Source: Paenibacillus sp. J2TS4
GTDB taxonomy: Bacteria > Bacillota > Bacilli > Paenibacillales > NBRC-103111
DNA: 64,000 nt
Direction: 5' to 3'
Assembly: GCF_018403245.1 (NCBI RefSeq)
Contig: NZ_BOSH01000002.1
Coordinates: forward strand, 372,001-436,000
The position numbers and the translations under genes were made by a program. How positions within the stretch are numbered: position 1 is the stretch's first letter; each line of letters starts with the position of its first letter. This document shows positions 1 to 8,984 of this stretch, piece by piece. The notes below the pieces were generated by a model that worked only from the letters and a program-made list of their open reading frames with translations, made no database searches and was not told the DNA's origin.

Positions 1-2
1 TT

Positions 3-869
3 CGATATCTTGAACTTATCCAAAACGTATATCCGGACTTGTCCATTGAAGAAGTCGCACCGAACGATATTGGACAAAATAACGATGTTTTCATCATTAA
101 TCATTGTTATGTGTTTCGGTTTCCCAAATATAAAGCAGGGATCACGGGCTTGAAAATAGAGACGGCTCTATTGGAATCCATTCAACACCATGCAACGATA
201 CCTATCCCCAATCCGGTTTACAAATCGTTTGAAGCAATGGAAGTAGGGAAAGTATTTGCCGGATACAAGCTCATTCAGGGGACTCCTCTATGGAAAGAGG
301 AACTGGTTAATATTCAGGATAAAAATGTGCTGAATGGGCTTGCAACACAGCTTTCCGCATTTCTTCATGCCCTGCATTCCATTCCCCGGAAACAAATCGC
401 CCATATTTTTGGGCATGAAACCCGGGAGCCGGGTTGTGAAATTAAGGAATGGTACGCCAAAATTCAGAATATGCTGTATCCGTTAATGAGAGAGGACGCC
501 CGAGAGAAAGTTTCCCGCATGTTTGATGCGTTTTTGGCAAAAGAAAAACATCTGAATATTAAACAAACGTTAATTCATGGAGATTTTGGGGCGTCGAATA
601 TTTTGTGGGAGGCGGACTGTTGCCGAATCTCGGGCATTATTGATTTCGGCGGCTCCGGTCTGGGCGACCCGGCTTATGATTTTGCGGGAATACTGGCCAG
701 TTATGGAGAGGACTTTTTATCCAGGTGCCTTCATTTGTACCCTGATGGATTGGAGCTGCTGGACCGCGCCATTTTCTATAAAAAAACGTTTGCGCTGCAG
801 GAAGCACTGCATGGGGTGGAACATAACGATAGGGAAGCTTTGGAAAACGGAATCAGGGATTACAGATAG
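3..869 (+). CDS. aminoglycoside phosphotransferase (APH) family protein, 5' end outside the window
   Basis: Choline/aminoglycoside-kinase fold enzyme that would phosphorylate a small hydroxylated substrate, possibly an antibiotic. The catalytic loop HGDFGASN (about nt 576-600) and the metal-binding IDFGG plus GDPAYD block that follow are the APH signature. The reading frame is open to the first base of the window, and the in-frame residues before the first possible TTG (RYLELIQNVYPDLS) continue the usual APH amino end, so the true start lies upstream. The stop at 869 is in the normal place for a roughly 290-300 aa enzyme. The substrate cannot be told from sequence; many chromosomal members are not resistance enzymes. 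Confidence 0.85.
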   Translation, partial: RYLELIQNVYPDLSIEEVAPNDIGQNNDVFIINHCYVFRFPKYKAGITGLKIETALLESIQHHATIPIPNPVYKSFEAMEVGKVFAGYKLIQGTPLWKEELVNIQDKNVLNGLATQLSAFLHALHSIPRKQIAHIFGHETREPGCEIKEWYAKIQNMLYPLMREDAREKVSRMFDAFLAKEKHLNIKQTLIHGDFGASNILWEADCCRISGIIDFGGSGLGDPAYDFAGILASYGEDFLSRCLHLYPDGLELLDRAIFYKKTFALQEALHGVEHNDREALENGIRDYR

Positions 870-970
870 AGCGTCATTCCAAGCAATCAGGAAAATACTG
901 CAGCTCGTAGAAACAACTCACCGTCCGTGCTATTCATTACGGGGTGAAAATTATAGTTGTATCATTTATA

Positions 971-1028
971 AAAAGAGGGGCTGTCCCATAAAAGTCATCG
1001 AAGATGACCTGAGATCAGCCCCTTTTTT
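971..1028. terminator. two-stem intrinsic terminator
   Basis: An outer stem GGGGCTG (977-983) pairs with CAGCCCC (1016-1022) and is followed by six T. The space between holds a perfect second hairpin, GTCATC-gaa-GATGAC (994-1008). A run of A precedes the outer stem, so it could work in both directions. It sits about 105 nt past the APH stop. Confidence 0.7.
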
Positions 1029-1143
1029 GTGTATCACCCGGTAGATAGGTATATTTGTCCCAGCTTCTAAAAGTTTCAAAGAATTCTCATTCGTGGTTGT
1101 GATAAACTGAATTTTAGGAGATAAAAAATAGGGGGAAGGACAC

Positions 1144-1464
1144 ATGGACAAACTTGATTTGATCCTGCGGAAGCTTGAAGCTCTTGAAGAAGGGCAAAAA
1201 GAACTTAATCAAATCAGCCGTGCGATCCGCGACCATCAAGAAGAAACCGATGCAAAGCTGGAGGCAGTGGCTATGGATGTACATAAACTGCAAGGCAAGG
1301 TCGAAGAACAAAATGAAAAGCTGAATGCCGTATCCAATGAACTGCATATCTTTCGCAGAGAAACGAAAAGCAACTTCCGTCAGTTGGAAGGTCACATGCG
1401 AATGCTCGACAATGACCTTGACGAAGCGATAGAACGCATTGACCAATTGGAGTCCCATTCATAG
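1144..1464 (+). CDS. small coiled-coil protein
   Basis: A 106-aa soluble protein made almost wholly of heptad-like helices rich in Glu, Lys, Gln and Leu (for example KLDLILRKLEALEEGQKEL at the start and DLDEAIERIDQLESH at the end). It has no signal peptide, membrane segment or catalytic motif. A good ribosome site (GGGGGAAGGA) lies about 6 nt before the ATG. Similar short coiled-coil proteins of unknown function are common in Bacillales; a scaffolding or oligomerising role is only a guess. It appears monocistronic between two terminators. Confidence 0.75.
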   Translation: MDKLDLILRKLEALEEGQKELNQISRAIRDHQEETDAKLEAVAMDVHKLQGKVEEQNEKLNAVSNELHIFRRETKSNFRQLEGHMRMLDNDLDEAIERIDQLESHS

Positions 1465-1620
1465 GGATCTCCTTTCCCGGCCATCTGACATCAAATGCCG
1501 CCATAAATATAAATTAAGTCGGTCATCCTAAGTCAAGGCAGGCAGGGGGCCGACTAATAATTTGGCAAGAACTGTAATATTTTCAATTTACGTTAATGGA
1601 TTGGCGATACCTCGTACTAA

Positions 1621-1654
1621 AAAAGTGACCTTTCGATAGTGAAAGGTCACTTTT
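1621..1654. terminator. perfect-palindrome terminator
   Basis: A 14-bp perfect stem AAAAGTGACCTTTC / GAAAGGTCACTTTT with a 6-nt loop and T-rich flanks on both sides. It probably ends the coiled-coil gene and may act in both directions. Confidence 0.75.
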
Positions 1655-1721
1655 GACTTTCCGACCCCTAAAATTGCAGAGATACAGTTCTTTTAAAGAC
1701 AAATCAATTAATAATTATAGA

Positions 1722-1750
1722 TTGACAACGAATAGGTTCTACTATAGAAT
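1722..1750 (+). promoter_or_regulatory. sigma-A-type promoter upstream of the M20 cluster
   Basis: TTGACA (1722-1727) and TAGAAT (1745-1750) are 17 nt apart. A weaker alternative is TATAGA at 1743 with a 15-nt spacer. The start codon of the next gene is about 220 nt downstream, so the transcript would carry a long leader, in which I recognise no known riboswitch. Confidence 0.5.
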
Positions 1751-1970
1751 CAACATTAATTCACACTATTCCCATAGGATATATTGAATCGATAGATGAA
1801 TAAATTATCCTTTTCTATCAGATTGCTTGTTCCCGATGGTCTGCTGCGCATGGAGCGGCTGCGAAACCGGGGAGGATATCTGATCAGTTGATTTAATAGA
1901 AATTATATAGTAGAAATCCATATTTCGCAAAAGAAATTCATATTAGACAAAAATAAAGGGGATATGCTCT

Positions 1971-3137
1971 ATGACGACACTATCAACCTCCTTCCGCGAG
2001 GAAGCCGAAAGGTTGCAGCCTGAGCTTGTAGCGATGCGGAGGGAGCTGCATCAATTTCCCGAGCTATCTAATGAGGAATATGAGACAACCGCGAAGATTC
2101 GGTCCTGGTTAACGGAAGCAGGGATTCGTCTGCTGGACCTTGACTTGCCGACCGGCGTGCTGGCCGAAGTGAAGGGAGCGCATCCCGGTCCGACGATCAT
2201 GCTTCGCGCTGATATTGATGCACTTCCCGTATTGGAAGAGACGGGCTTGCCGTTCGCTTCAACTGTTACCGGGAAGATGCATGCCTGTGGCCATGATTTT
2301 CATACGTCATCGATGATTGGAGCAGCGAAGCTGCTGCAAGAGCACGTCCATGAGCTTCACGGAACCGTCCGCATCCTGTTCCAGCCAGCGGAAGAACAGG
2401 CGATCGGAGCTCGCGCCGTTATCGAAGCGGGAGCGTTGGAAGGAGTCTCCGCAGTCTTCGGCATGCATAACAAGCCGGAGCTGCCTGTCGGAACCGTCGG
2501 CATACGAACGGGCCCTTTGATGGCCTCGGTAGATCGCTTCGAAATTAACGTCGCGGGCAGGGGAGGACATGCGGGAATTCCCGAAGCCGCGATCGATCCG
2601 GTTGTGGTGAGCAGCGCCATGGTTACGGCACTGCAAACATTGGTAAGCCGCAATGTCAGCCCGCATCATTCAGCCGTTGTTAGTGTGTGCAGGCTGGAAG
2701 CCGGTTCGTCCTGGAATGTCATCCCGGATAAGGGTGTTCTGGAAGGCACGGTAAGGACATTTCAGCCGGAGGCAAGAGAGAGCATTCCGGGTCATATGAA
2801 ACGGGTAGTAGAGAATGTGGCGGCCGGATACGGAGCAGAGGCGCATTTGAAGTGGACGTCGATGCTGCCTGCGGTAAATAATGATGCCAGAATGGCGGAA
2901 ATCATGCATACGGCGGCTCTTGCTCAAGGACTTAAAGTAGTGGAGGCCGTGCCTACGATGGGAGGCGAGGATTTCGCCTTGTATCAAGAGCAACTGCCGG
3001 GATGTTTCATATGGATGGGAACCGGCGGGACAGAGCAATGGCATCATCCGCGCTTCACGTTGAATGAAGATGCGATATCCATCAGCGCGGCACTATTTGC
3101 AGAAGCAGCCGTTGATGCACTGAAATCGATCGGTTAA
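1971..3137 (+). CDS. M20 family metallo-amidohydrolase (N-acyl amino acid hydrolase type)
   Basis: Hydrolyses an amide bond in an N-acyl or amidino amino acid in the cytoplasm. The zinc-site motifs of the M20D amidohydrolase/IAA-hydrolase group are present: HACGHD near residue 104, PAEE near 139, GMHN near 165, a dimerisation-lid segment with GRGGHAGIPEAAIDP, and a carboxy-terminal HHPRF. Length (388 aa) is normal. The ATG follows AAGGGG by about 9 nt. It is first in a run of co-directional genes with a C-N lyase, an amino-acid ABC importer and an MmgE/PrpD protein, which suggests it trims an imported N-substituted amino acid. The exact substrate is unknown. Confidence 0.9.
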   Translation: MTTLSTSFREEAERLQPELVAMRRELHQFPELSNEEYETTAKIRSWLTEAGIRLLDLDLPTGVLAEVKGAHPGPTIMLRADIDALPVLEETGLPFASTVTGKMHACGHDFHTSSMIGAAKLLQEHVHELHGTVRILFQPAEEQAIGARAVIEAGALEGVSAVFGMHNKPELPVGTVGIRTGPLMASVDRFEINVAGRGGHAGIPEAAIDPVVVSSAMVTALQTLVSRNVSPHHSAVVSVCRLEAGSSWNVIPDKGVLEGTVRTFQPEARESIPGHMKRVVENVAAGYGAEAHLKWTSMLPAVNNDARMAEIMHTAALAQGLKVVEAVPTMGGEDFALYQEQLPGCFIWMGTGGTEQWHHPRFTLNEDAISISAALFAEAAVDALKSIG

Positions 3138-3300
3138 GCTTCGATTCTATGTTCGACAACAGTCTGGCGGAACATCTTCGTCGATCCGCTGAAAGGGGCG
3201 CTGGCGGCGGGAACCGCTCGCGCCTCCGTATGTACGGGCAGAGTTTTGGATTGGAAACAGATTTGTGTTCATTCACCTGAGATCTAGGAGGAAAGCAGTT

Positions 3301-4683
3301 ATGCCATCACATGTAATCGATATGTTCATGCTCCAGAATAATTTCGGAACCGCAGAAATGCGTCAGGTCTGGTCAGATGAGAACCGGCTGCAGAAGCACC
3401 TGGATGTTGAAGCGGCCCTTGCGCTTGCTGAAGCGGAAGTAGGACTCGTCCCGGCTGAGTCCGCACAAGCCATTGCTTCCAAGGCGAAGGCAGAGCTGAT
3501 GAATATTCCGGAGATCGCACAGGAAGTTCTGAAGGTCAAGCACTCTTTAATGCCGACGTTGAAGGCGCTGCAAAAGCTTAGCGGACCCGAACACGGGGAA
3601 TGGGTCCATTACGGTGCGACTACACAGGATATCGTGGATACAGGAATGATGCTGCAGCTTAAGGAAGCTCATCACATCATTGTACGCGATCTTCGCGCCG
3701 TTGCCCGCGAGTTGGCCCGGCTGGCGCGCGAGCATCGGGAAACCCCGATTGCAGGACGCTCTCATGGAATGCAGGGCTTGCCTACCACCTTCGGCTTCAA
3801 AATTGCGGTCCTTCTCGATGAGACGATCCGCCATCTGGAGCGGCTGCGCGAAGCGGAGTCCCGGGTGTTCACCGGCGTGATGGGAGGCGGTGTAGGGACT
3901 TATGCTTCCTTCGGACCGCTCGGACCGGAGGTGGAACGCAAGACGCTGGAGCGGCTGGGACTGCGAGCGCCGAATATAAGCTGGCACTCGTCACGGGATC
4001 GGTCGGCGGAATATGCCGGTCTATTGGGGATGATCAGCGGCACTCTTGGCAAAATGGCTAACGAATTTTACAATTTGATGCGCACGGAGATCGACGAGGT
4101 GGAAGAGCCGTTCAGCTCTGGCAAGATCGGCTCATCGACAATGCCGCATAAGCGGAATCCGGCGGCGCTGGAAGGGCTCGCCAGCCTTACCAAGCCGATT
4201 CGCTACAATGTTGCGCTCGTTCAGGAATCGATGATTGTCGAGCATGAGCGAGATGCGATGTCGTGGCGCGGGGAGTGGATTGCACTGCCGGAAAGCTGCA
4301 TCTATCTCGCCGCCCAGTTAGCTTCCGCCAAGGCTATCCTCGCCGGATTGGTCGTGAAGCCAGAGAACATGCTGCGGAACTTGAATCAACTCGGCGGTCT
4401 CCTCCTTTCCGAGCGAGTCATGTTTGCTCTGGCGAAGCCGATGGGCAAGCAGACGGCTCATGAGATCGTCTATGAGCTGTGCATGAAGAGCGTGGAAGAA
4501 GGGATTCCCTTCCGCGAGGTGCTGCTGGACGATTCCCGCATCCGGGAAGCCGTGAGCCAAGAAGAGCTGGAGAAGCTCATGGATCCTTCCACCTATCTAG
4601 GCTCGGCCCCGCAAACGGTAGACCGGGTGCTGGCCGCCGCCGAAGCATCGGGCTGGCTCGGGGAGGATGAACAGCATGGCTGA
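3301..4683 (+). CDS. C-N lyase of the aspartase/fumarase superfamily (adenylosuccinate/argininosuccinate lyase-like)
   Basis: Catalyses beta-elimination of fumarate (or the reverse) from a succinyl-type substrate. The superfamily signature GSSTMPHKRNP lies at about residues 275-286, and the HYGATTQDIVDT block (second conserved region) is near residue 100. I start it at ATG 3301, 8 nt after AGGAGG, not at the upstream in-frame codon at 3265; this gives 460 aa. A purine-synthesis PurB role is unlikely, because the neighbours are a transporter and an MmgE/PrpD protein rather than pur genes. Known relatives cleave EDDS, iminodisuccinate and carboxymuconolactone precursors, so an N-substituted aspartate is a reasonable guess. 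Confidence 0.85.
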   Translation: MPSHVIDMFMLQNNFGTAEMRQVWSDENRLQKHLDVEAALALAEAEVGLVPAESAQAIASKAKAELMNIPEIAQEVLKVKHSLMPTLKALQKLSGPEHGEWVHYGATTQDIVDTGMMLQLKEAHHIIVRDLRAVARELARLAREHRETPIAGRSHGMQGLPTTFGFKIAVLLDETIRHLERLREAESRVFTGVMGGGVGTYASFGPLGPEVERKTLERLGLRAPNISWHSSRDRSAEYAGLLGMISGTLGKMANEFYNLMRTEIDEVEEPFSSGKIGSSTMPHKRNPAALEGLASLTKPIRYNVALVQESMIVEHERDAMSWRGEWIALPESCIYLAAQLASAKAILAGLVVKPENMLRNLNQLGGLLLSERVMFALAKPMGKQTAHEIVYELCMKSVEEGIPFREVLLDDSRIREAVSQEELEKLMDPSTYLGSAPQTVDRVLAAAEASGWLGEDEQHG

Positions 4684-5173
4684 TTTCCGACTGGCCACTT
4701 TGGAGGACGCGCCTGCTCTCCTGGATCTGACCTTGCGCGCCTATGAACCGATTCGCAAGCTGGGCATTAACTTCGCCGCTGCTTCGGCAGACTTGGAATT
4801 GGTAGAGAAGAACATCCGCGACAATATGTGTTTCGTTATGGAAGAGGGCGGCAAGATCGTATCCACCATCTCGGCAAGAATGCCGTGGGGACCATCACCG
4901 GGTCCTTTTGGCGTACCTCATCTCTGGTGGTTTGCCAGTGATCCGGATGCCGGACGCAAAGGGATCGGACGGGAGATGATCACCTGGTGCGAGGAAGTAA
5001 TGATCCGGGATACGTTGAAATCCCCGGCAGTCTCACTGGGTACAGCAGATCGACACCCTTGGCTGATTGAGATGTACAAGCGCCGAGATTACGAAATTCA
5101 AGGCTCTAAAGATTTGGGGCGCGGACATCTTACGATTTACATGAAGAAAAATCTTGTGAAAGCTGCTCCTTAA
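4676..5173 (+). CDS. GNAT family N-acetyltransferase
   Basis: Acyl-CoA dependent transferase of about 165 aa. The acetyl-CoA loop is seen around DPDAGRKGIGREMITWCEE, and the carboxy part has MYKRRDYE, the usual tyrosine region. The start overlaps the end of the lyase gene by 8 nt, so it is translationally coupled. I choose ATG 4676, 9 nt after GGGGAGG, because the ATG at 4667 abuts the ribosome site. The coupling suggests a role in the same pathway, perhaps modifying an amino-acid product, but the substrate cannot be read from sequence. Confidence 0.8.
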   Translation: MADFRLATLEDAPALLDLTLRAYEPIRKLGINFAAASADLELVEKNIRDNMCFVMEEGGKIVSTISARMPWGPSPGPFGVPHLWWFASDPDAGRKGIGREMITWCEEVMIRDTLKSPAVSLGTADRHPWLIEMYKRRDYEIQGSKDLGRGHLTIYMKKNLVKAAP

Positions 5174-5281
5174 TTATTTCCTCAAGACGATTTAGTGTGA
5201 GGATAAGCTTAGATGAAAGGCCATTTCGCGATGGTGAATAGCTGCACGAAAGAAATAACAGCATAAAAAGGGGAATGTCAG

Positions 5282-6088
5282 ATGAGGAAATTATATTTTG
5301 TTCTGATTTCAGTATTACTTCTCGGTTTGATTACGACAGCGTGCTCCGGATCGAATTCCAACAATACCGGTAATTCCGGTAAAAGTGAAGGAGAGAAAGT
5401 TCTTCGCGTAGGTGCTACAGGACAATCTTATCCGAATAGCTATAAAGAAGGGGATAAGCTGGTCGGCTTCGATGTGGAAGTTATTGAGACGATTGCCGCC
5501 AAGCTCGGCTACACGGTAAAATGGACTAATTCCGACTTCAGCGGATTATTGGGCCAATTAGAGACCGGCAAAATTGATACCATTGCGAACGCCGTTGCGG
5601 TCACTAGCGAACGGAAAGAAAAATATGCCTTTACCGATGCTTACTCCTATGCCGGAATTACGATCGTAACACATAAAGACAACGAAAATATCCAAACGTT
5701 GGATGATTTGAAAGGTAAAACTGTGTCCGGTGTATTAGGCTCGCAAAACGTCAAAAACCTGCAAAAATTTGATGCGAACGGGGAAATCGATGTTCGTACT
5801 TATGAAAACCGCGACGGTGCCCAAAATGATGTCCTTAACAAGCGTGTTGACGGGTATGTCAATGCCAAAGCTTCTCTGCTGGCTGAAATCAAGAAAAATA
5901 ACCTGCCTTTGAAATTCGTTGGCGAACCTTTCCATTATGAAGATATTGGATTCCCCTTCACCAAAAAGGACGAAAACACAGCTTTGATTGAACAAATCAA
6001 CGCAGAGATTCAGAAATTGAGAGAAGACGGTACATTAAAGGAGCTTTCGGTCAAATACTACGGAGAAGATATTACAACGAAAGAGTAA
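5282..6088 (+). CDS. amino-acid ABC transporter substrate-binding lipoprotein
   Basis: Extracytoplasmic receptor of the family-3 solute-binding proteins. It has a lipoprotein signal with lipobox TTAC near residue 21, then a Ser/Asn/Gly linker, then the two-lobed fold with VGFDVEVIETIAAKLGY and DTIANAVAVTSERKEKYAF typical of polar amino-acid receptors. Length is 268 aa, normal for the family. A ribosome site AAGGGG lies 8 nt before the ATG. It heads a receptor-permease-ATPase set of three genes. The ligand is likely an amino acid or amino-acid-like dicarboxylate. Confidence 0.9.
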   Translation: MRKLYFVLISVLLLGLITTACSGSNSNNTGNSGKSEGEKVLRVGATGQSYPNSYKEGDKLVGFDVEVIETIAAKLGYTVKWTNSDFSGLLGQLETGKIDTIANAVAVTSERKEKYAFTDAYSYAGITIVTHKDNENIQTLDDLKGKTVSGVLGSQNVKNLQKFDANGEIDVRTYENRDGAQNDVLNKRVDGYVNAKASLLAEIKKNNLPLKFVGEPFHYEDIGFPFTKKDENTALIEQINAEIQKLREDGTLKELSVKYYGEDITTKE

Positions 6089-6121
6089 TGGTCTTGCTCT
6101 AACGTGAGTGAGTGATGATAC

Positions 6122-6793
6122 ATGAATTTTGATCCATCGTATATTATAGAGCTTATTCCCAAAATTGCCAAATATATTCCAATTACACTGTTAATCGCGG
6201 TAGTCTCCATGATTATCGCGGTTATCATCGGCTTGGTGCTGGCCTTGATTCGCAATAGCCAGCTCAAAGTATTGAGATCGCTGGCCGGCGTATATATTTC
6301 ATTTTTTCGCGCCATTCCGATGCTGGTCCAATTATTTTTGATCTATTACGGATTGCCGCAGCTGTTTCCATTTTTCTCAAAAATGGATGCCGTAACCGCG
6401 GCCATTATCGGTTTTGGATTCAAGCAAGCGGCCTTCCTGGCTGAAATCTTCCGCGCGGCCTTCCTCGCGGTGGAAAAAGGTCAGATGGAAGCTTGTCTAA
6501 CCGGCGGCATGACGAAGATGCAGGCTTACCGCCGGGTCATTCTGCCTCAGGCGGCACGTATTGCACTGCCGGCTACTGGCAATATTTTTATTAGTCTCAT
6601 TAAAGAAACTTCCCTTGCTTTTACACTGGGGGTCGTAGAAATTTTTGCCGAGGCCAAAATGCAGGCCGCAGAGTCGTTCCGTTTCTTTGAAGCTTATTTG
6701 GCGGTTGCCTTGATTTATTGGGGACTAATCATTGTATACTCTTATCTGCAAGAACGGCTGGAGAAATTTTTAGATCGCCCATACAAGACGTAA
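6122..6793 (+). CDS. amino-acid ABC transporter permease (HisM/GlnP family)
   Basis: Inner-membrane channel subunit of 223 aa with about five membrane helices. The cytoplasmic loop that docks on the ATPase is EACLTGGMTKMQAYRRVILP, the EAA motif of this family. It has one permease gene only, so the channel would be a homodimer. It begins 33 nt after the receptor gene and ends 8 nt before the ATPase gene, so the three are one operon. Confidence 0.9.
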   Translation: MNFDPSYIIELIPKIAKYIPITLLIAVVSMIIAVIIGLVLALIRNSQLKVLRSLAGVYISFFRAIPMLVQLFLIYYGLPQLFPFFSKMDAVTAAIIGFGFKQAAFLAEIFRAAFLAVEKGQMEACLTGGMTKMQAYRRVILPQAARIALPATGNIFISLIKETSLAFTLGVVEIFAEAKMQAAESFRFFEAYLAVALIYWGLIIVYSYLQERLEKFLDRPYKT

Positions 6794-6800
6794 AGGTTGA

Positions 6801-7553
6801 ATGATTATGATAAAAGTCACGAATTTAAGAAAGAGCTTCAATGACTTGGTAGTCTTAAACGGGATTGATTTCGAAGTGAAGGACGGGGAAGTGCTCTCGA
6901 TTATCGGTCCTTCCGGGTCCGGTAAATCGACGCTGATCCGCTGCTTGAACTTCCTGGAGACGCCCGATGCCGGTCTTATCGAAATCGGAAATGTGAAATT
7001 GAATGCAGAAAGCTGCACGCGCAAGGAAATTCAGCAATTGCGTTCGCAAACCGCGATGGTGTTCCAGAACTATAATCTGTATAAAAATAAAACGGCATTG
7101 CAAAATATAACAGAGTCGTTAATTGTTGTGCAGAAAATGCCGAAAAAAGAAGCAAACGAAATCGGCATGGAATTGCTGAAACAAGTCGGGCTGGAAACTA
7201 AAAAAGATAACTATCCGGCAACCCTCTCGGGAGGGCAGCAGCAGCGTGTCAGCATAGCCCGTGCACTGGCTCTAAGACCGCATGCGATATTGTTCGATGA
7301 GCCGACATCTTCCCTTGATCCTGAGCTGGTCTCGGAAGTGTTGCAGGTCATGAAGTCGATTGTCGAGACGAAGACAACGATGATTATCGTTACCCACGAA
7401 ATGGACTTTGCCCGCGAAGTTTCCGATCATGTCATTTTTATAGCTAATGGTAATATTGTGGAGCAAGGAAAGTCCAAGGAATTTTTCAATAATCCTCAGG
7501 AGGATCGTACCAAACAATTTCTTAAGCACTTAACTTCGGAATCCAAATCCTAA
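6801..7553 (+). CDS. amino-acid ABC transporter ATP-binding protein
   Basis: Cytoplasmic ATPase that drives the importer. Walker A GPSGSGKST near residue 34, Q-loop, signature LSGGQQQRVSIARAL, Walker B ILFDEPTSSLDPE and H-loop THEMDFA are all intact. Length is 250 aa, as in GlnQ/HisP-type ATPases. The first ATG lies 4 nt and a second ATG (6807) 10 nt past AAAGG, so the start is uncertain by two codons. It completes the three-gene importer. Confidence 0.92.
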   Translation: MIMIKVTNLRKSFNDLVVLNGIDFEVKDGEVLSIIGPSGSGKSTLIRCLNFLETPDAGLIEIGNVKLNAESCTRKEIQQLRSQTAMVFQNYNLYKNKTALQNITESLIVVQKMPKKEANEIGMELLKQVGLETKKDNYPATLSGGQQQRVSIARALALRPHAILFDEPTSSLDPELVSEVLQVMKSIVETKTTMIIVTHEMDFAREVSDHVIFIANGNIVEQGKSKEFFNNPQEDRTKQFLKHLTSESKS

Positions 7554-7643
7554 TTTCCTCAAGGTGCTGTGGATGATTCAGTTGCCTGGACCATCCACGG
7601 CTTCTTTGTCCCTCCATTAGTAATAGAAATGCAGGTGATAAAC

Positions 7644-8984
7644 ATGGGTAAAGATACCCTCACTTTCTCATTTGTCGAAAAGCTGTGGAACACCCCCTTT
7701 ACTAAGGATAGCTTGGAGAAAGCAAAATATGGACTGTTGGATTACATTGCCTCTTCTTATGCAGGCAAGGATGACTCGGGAGTGGCCAAGCTTATCCAGA
7801 TGGCCCGCATGGAAGGCGGACATACGCTTGCTCCCGTGTTATTCCACCCGTTAAAGGTTTCTCCCTCCCAATCTGCACTCATCAATGGCTTTATGGGCCA
7901 CGCTTTAGACTACGATGACGTACATATCCAGGTTCGCGGGCATCCCAGCTCCGTTATTTTGCCTGCTTTATTAGCTTTATGCGAGGCTGGCATGTCAGGC
8001 CGGCGTTTTTTACAAGCCTACATCATCGGTGTCGAAGCCATGGCCAGAGTTGCCCAAGCGTTAACGAATGAACATTATGAGAAGGGCTTCCATAATACGA
8101 GCACTGCCGGCGTATTGGCGGCCTCGTTAGCCGGTGCATATTTCAAGTCCTATTCGGTCGAGAAGGCGTGTTTGGCGCTCGGTTTAGCCACGACTCAAGC
8201 CAGCGGCTTGCGTGTCCATTTCGGCACAGAAACCAAACCGCTGCACGCAGGGTTAGCCGCATCCTCAGCGGTGAGGTCGCTGCTATTAGCCGATGTGGAT
8301 TTTCAATCCAACAGGACAAGTTTGGATGGGAACCTTGGTTTTTTTGCTGTGTTTGGTCAAGGATTAGATCAGGCCCGCAAGCAACTTCTGCAAGACAATG
8401 GACTGGCGTGGCGCATCGAGACTCCGGGGTTGTGGTTTAAGCTGTATCCCTTTTGCTCCGGAGCCTACTTTGGCCTTCATGCCGCAGAACAGATAGGTCC
8501 AATCCCTCTTCATGATATTAGTGAAATTGAGCTCATCTTTACGCATCATAGTGATGCAGCATTAATTAATCGCAACCCAAGCAACGGAGAAGAGGGAAGG
8601 TTCAGCATCGAGTACATTGTCGCACTAATCCTGAGCGGACACGGTGTACACCCGGATGACTTTCAGAGGGTTCCGATCCGTAAGGAGATCCGGGCGTATA
8701 TGGAGAAAATGAAACGGACCAATATATTCGACGTTTCCGACACCGTAAAATATACGCAAATCATCGTTACCATGACGAACGGGAAAACGATAAGTGAAAT
8801 CGGGGATTGCCCGAAAGGTTCACCGGGCAATCCGGTAACGGAAGAGGAGCTATTGTCCAAGTTTAATTGCAATGTAACAAATATTCATGCCCCCGTCGTT
8901 CTCGAGCAAATTTTAAGACTGGACGAGATAGGGGACATACACAAAGAATTTGCCAGGCAACTCTCTGAAGTGACGCACGAATGA
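7644..8984 (+). CDS. MmgE/PrpD family protein
   Basis: Member of the 2-methylcitrate dehydratase / iminodisuccinate epimerase / cis-aconitate decarboxylase fold. The hallmark GHALDYDDVH followed by RGHPSS lies near residues 90-110. I start at ATG 7644, preceded by AGGTGAT, giving 446 aa, the usual family length; an upstream in-frame ATG at 7569 lacks a ribosome site and adds an unrelated head. There is no prpC or prpB nearby, so methylcitrate metabolism is unlikely. With the C-N lyase and amino-acid importer, an epimerase or dehydratase acting on an N-substituted dicarboxylate fits best, as inference. Confidence 0.87.
   Translation: MGKDTLTFSFVEKLWNTPFTKDSLEKAKYGLLDYIASSYAGKDDSGVAKLIQMARMEGGHTLAPVLFHPLKVSPSQSALINGFMGHALDYDDVHIQVRGHPSSVILPALLALCEAGMSGRRFLQAYIIGVEAMARVAQALTNEHYEKGFHNTSTAGVLAASLAGAYFKSYSVEKACLALGLATTQASGLRVHFGTETKPLHAGLAASSAVRSLLLADVDFQSNRTSLDGNLGFFAVFGQGLDQARKQLLQDNGLAWRIETPGLWFKLYPFCSGAYFGLHAAEQIGPIPLHDISEIELIFTHHSDAALINRNPSNGEEGRFSIEYIVALILSGHGVHPDDFQRVPIRKEIRAYMEKMKRTNIFDVSDTVKYTQIIVTMTNGKTISEIGDCPKGSPGNPVTEEELLSKFNCNVTNIHAPVVLEQILRLDEIGDIHKEFARQLSEVTHE

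Noticed and set aside
577..1044. 155-codon plus-strand frame inside and beyond the APH gene
   Set aside because: Overlaps the APH catalytic motifs in another frame; no ribosome site and Trp/Cys/Arg-rich random composition.
3138..3300. Possible short gene between the M20 and lyase genes
   Set aside because: Frames with a protein-like look exist, but none has a start with a ribosome site; taken as spacer.
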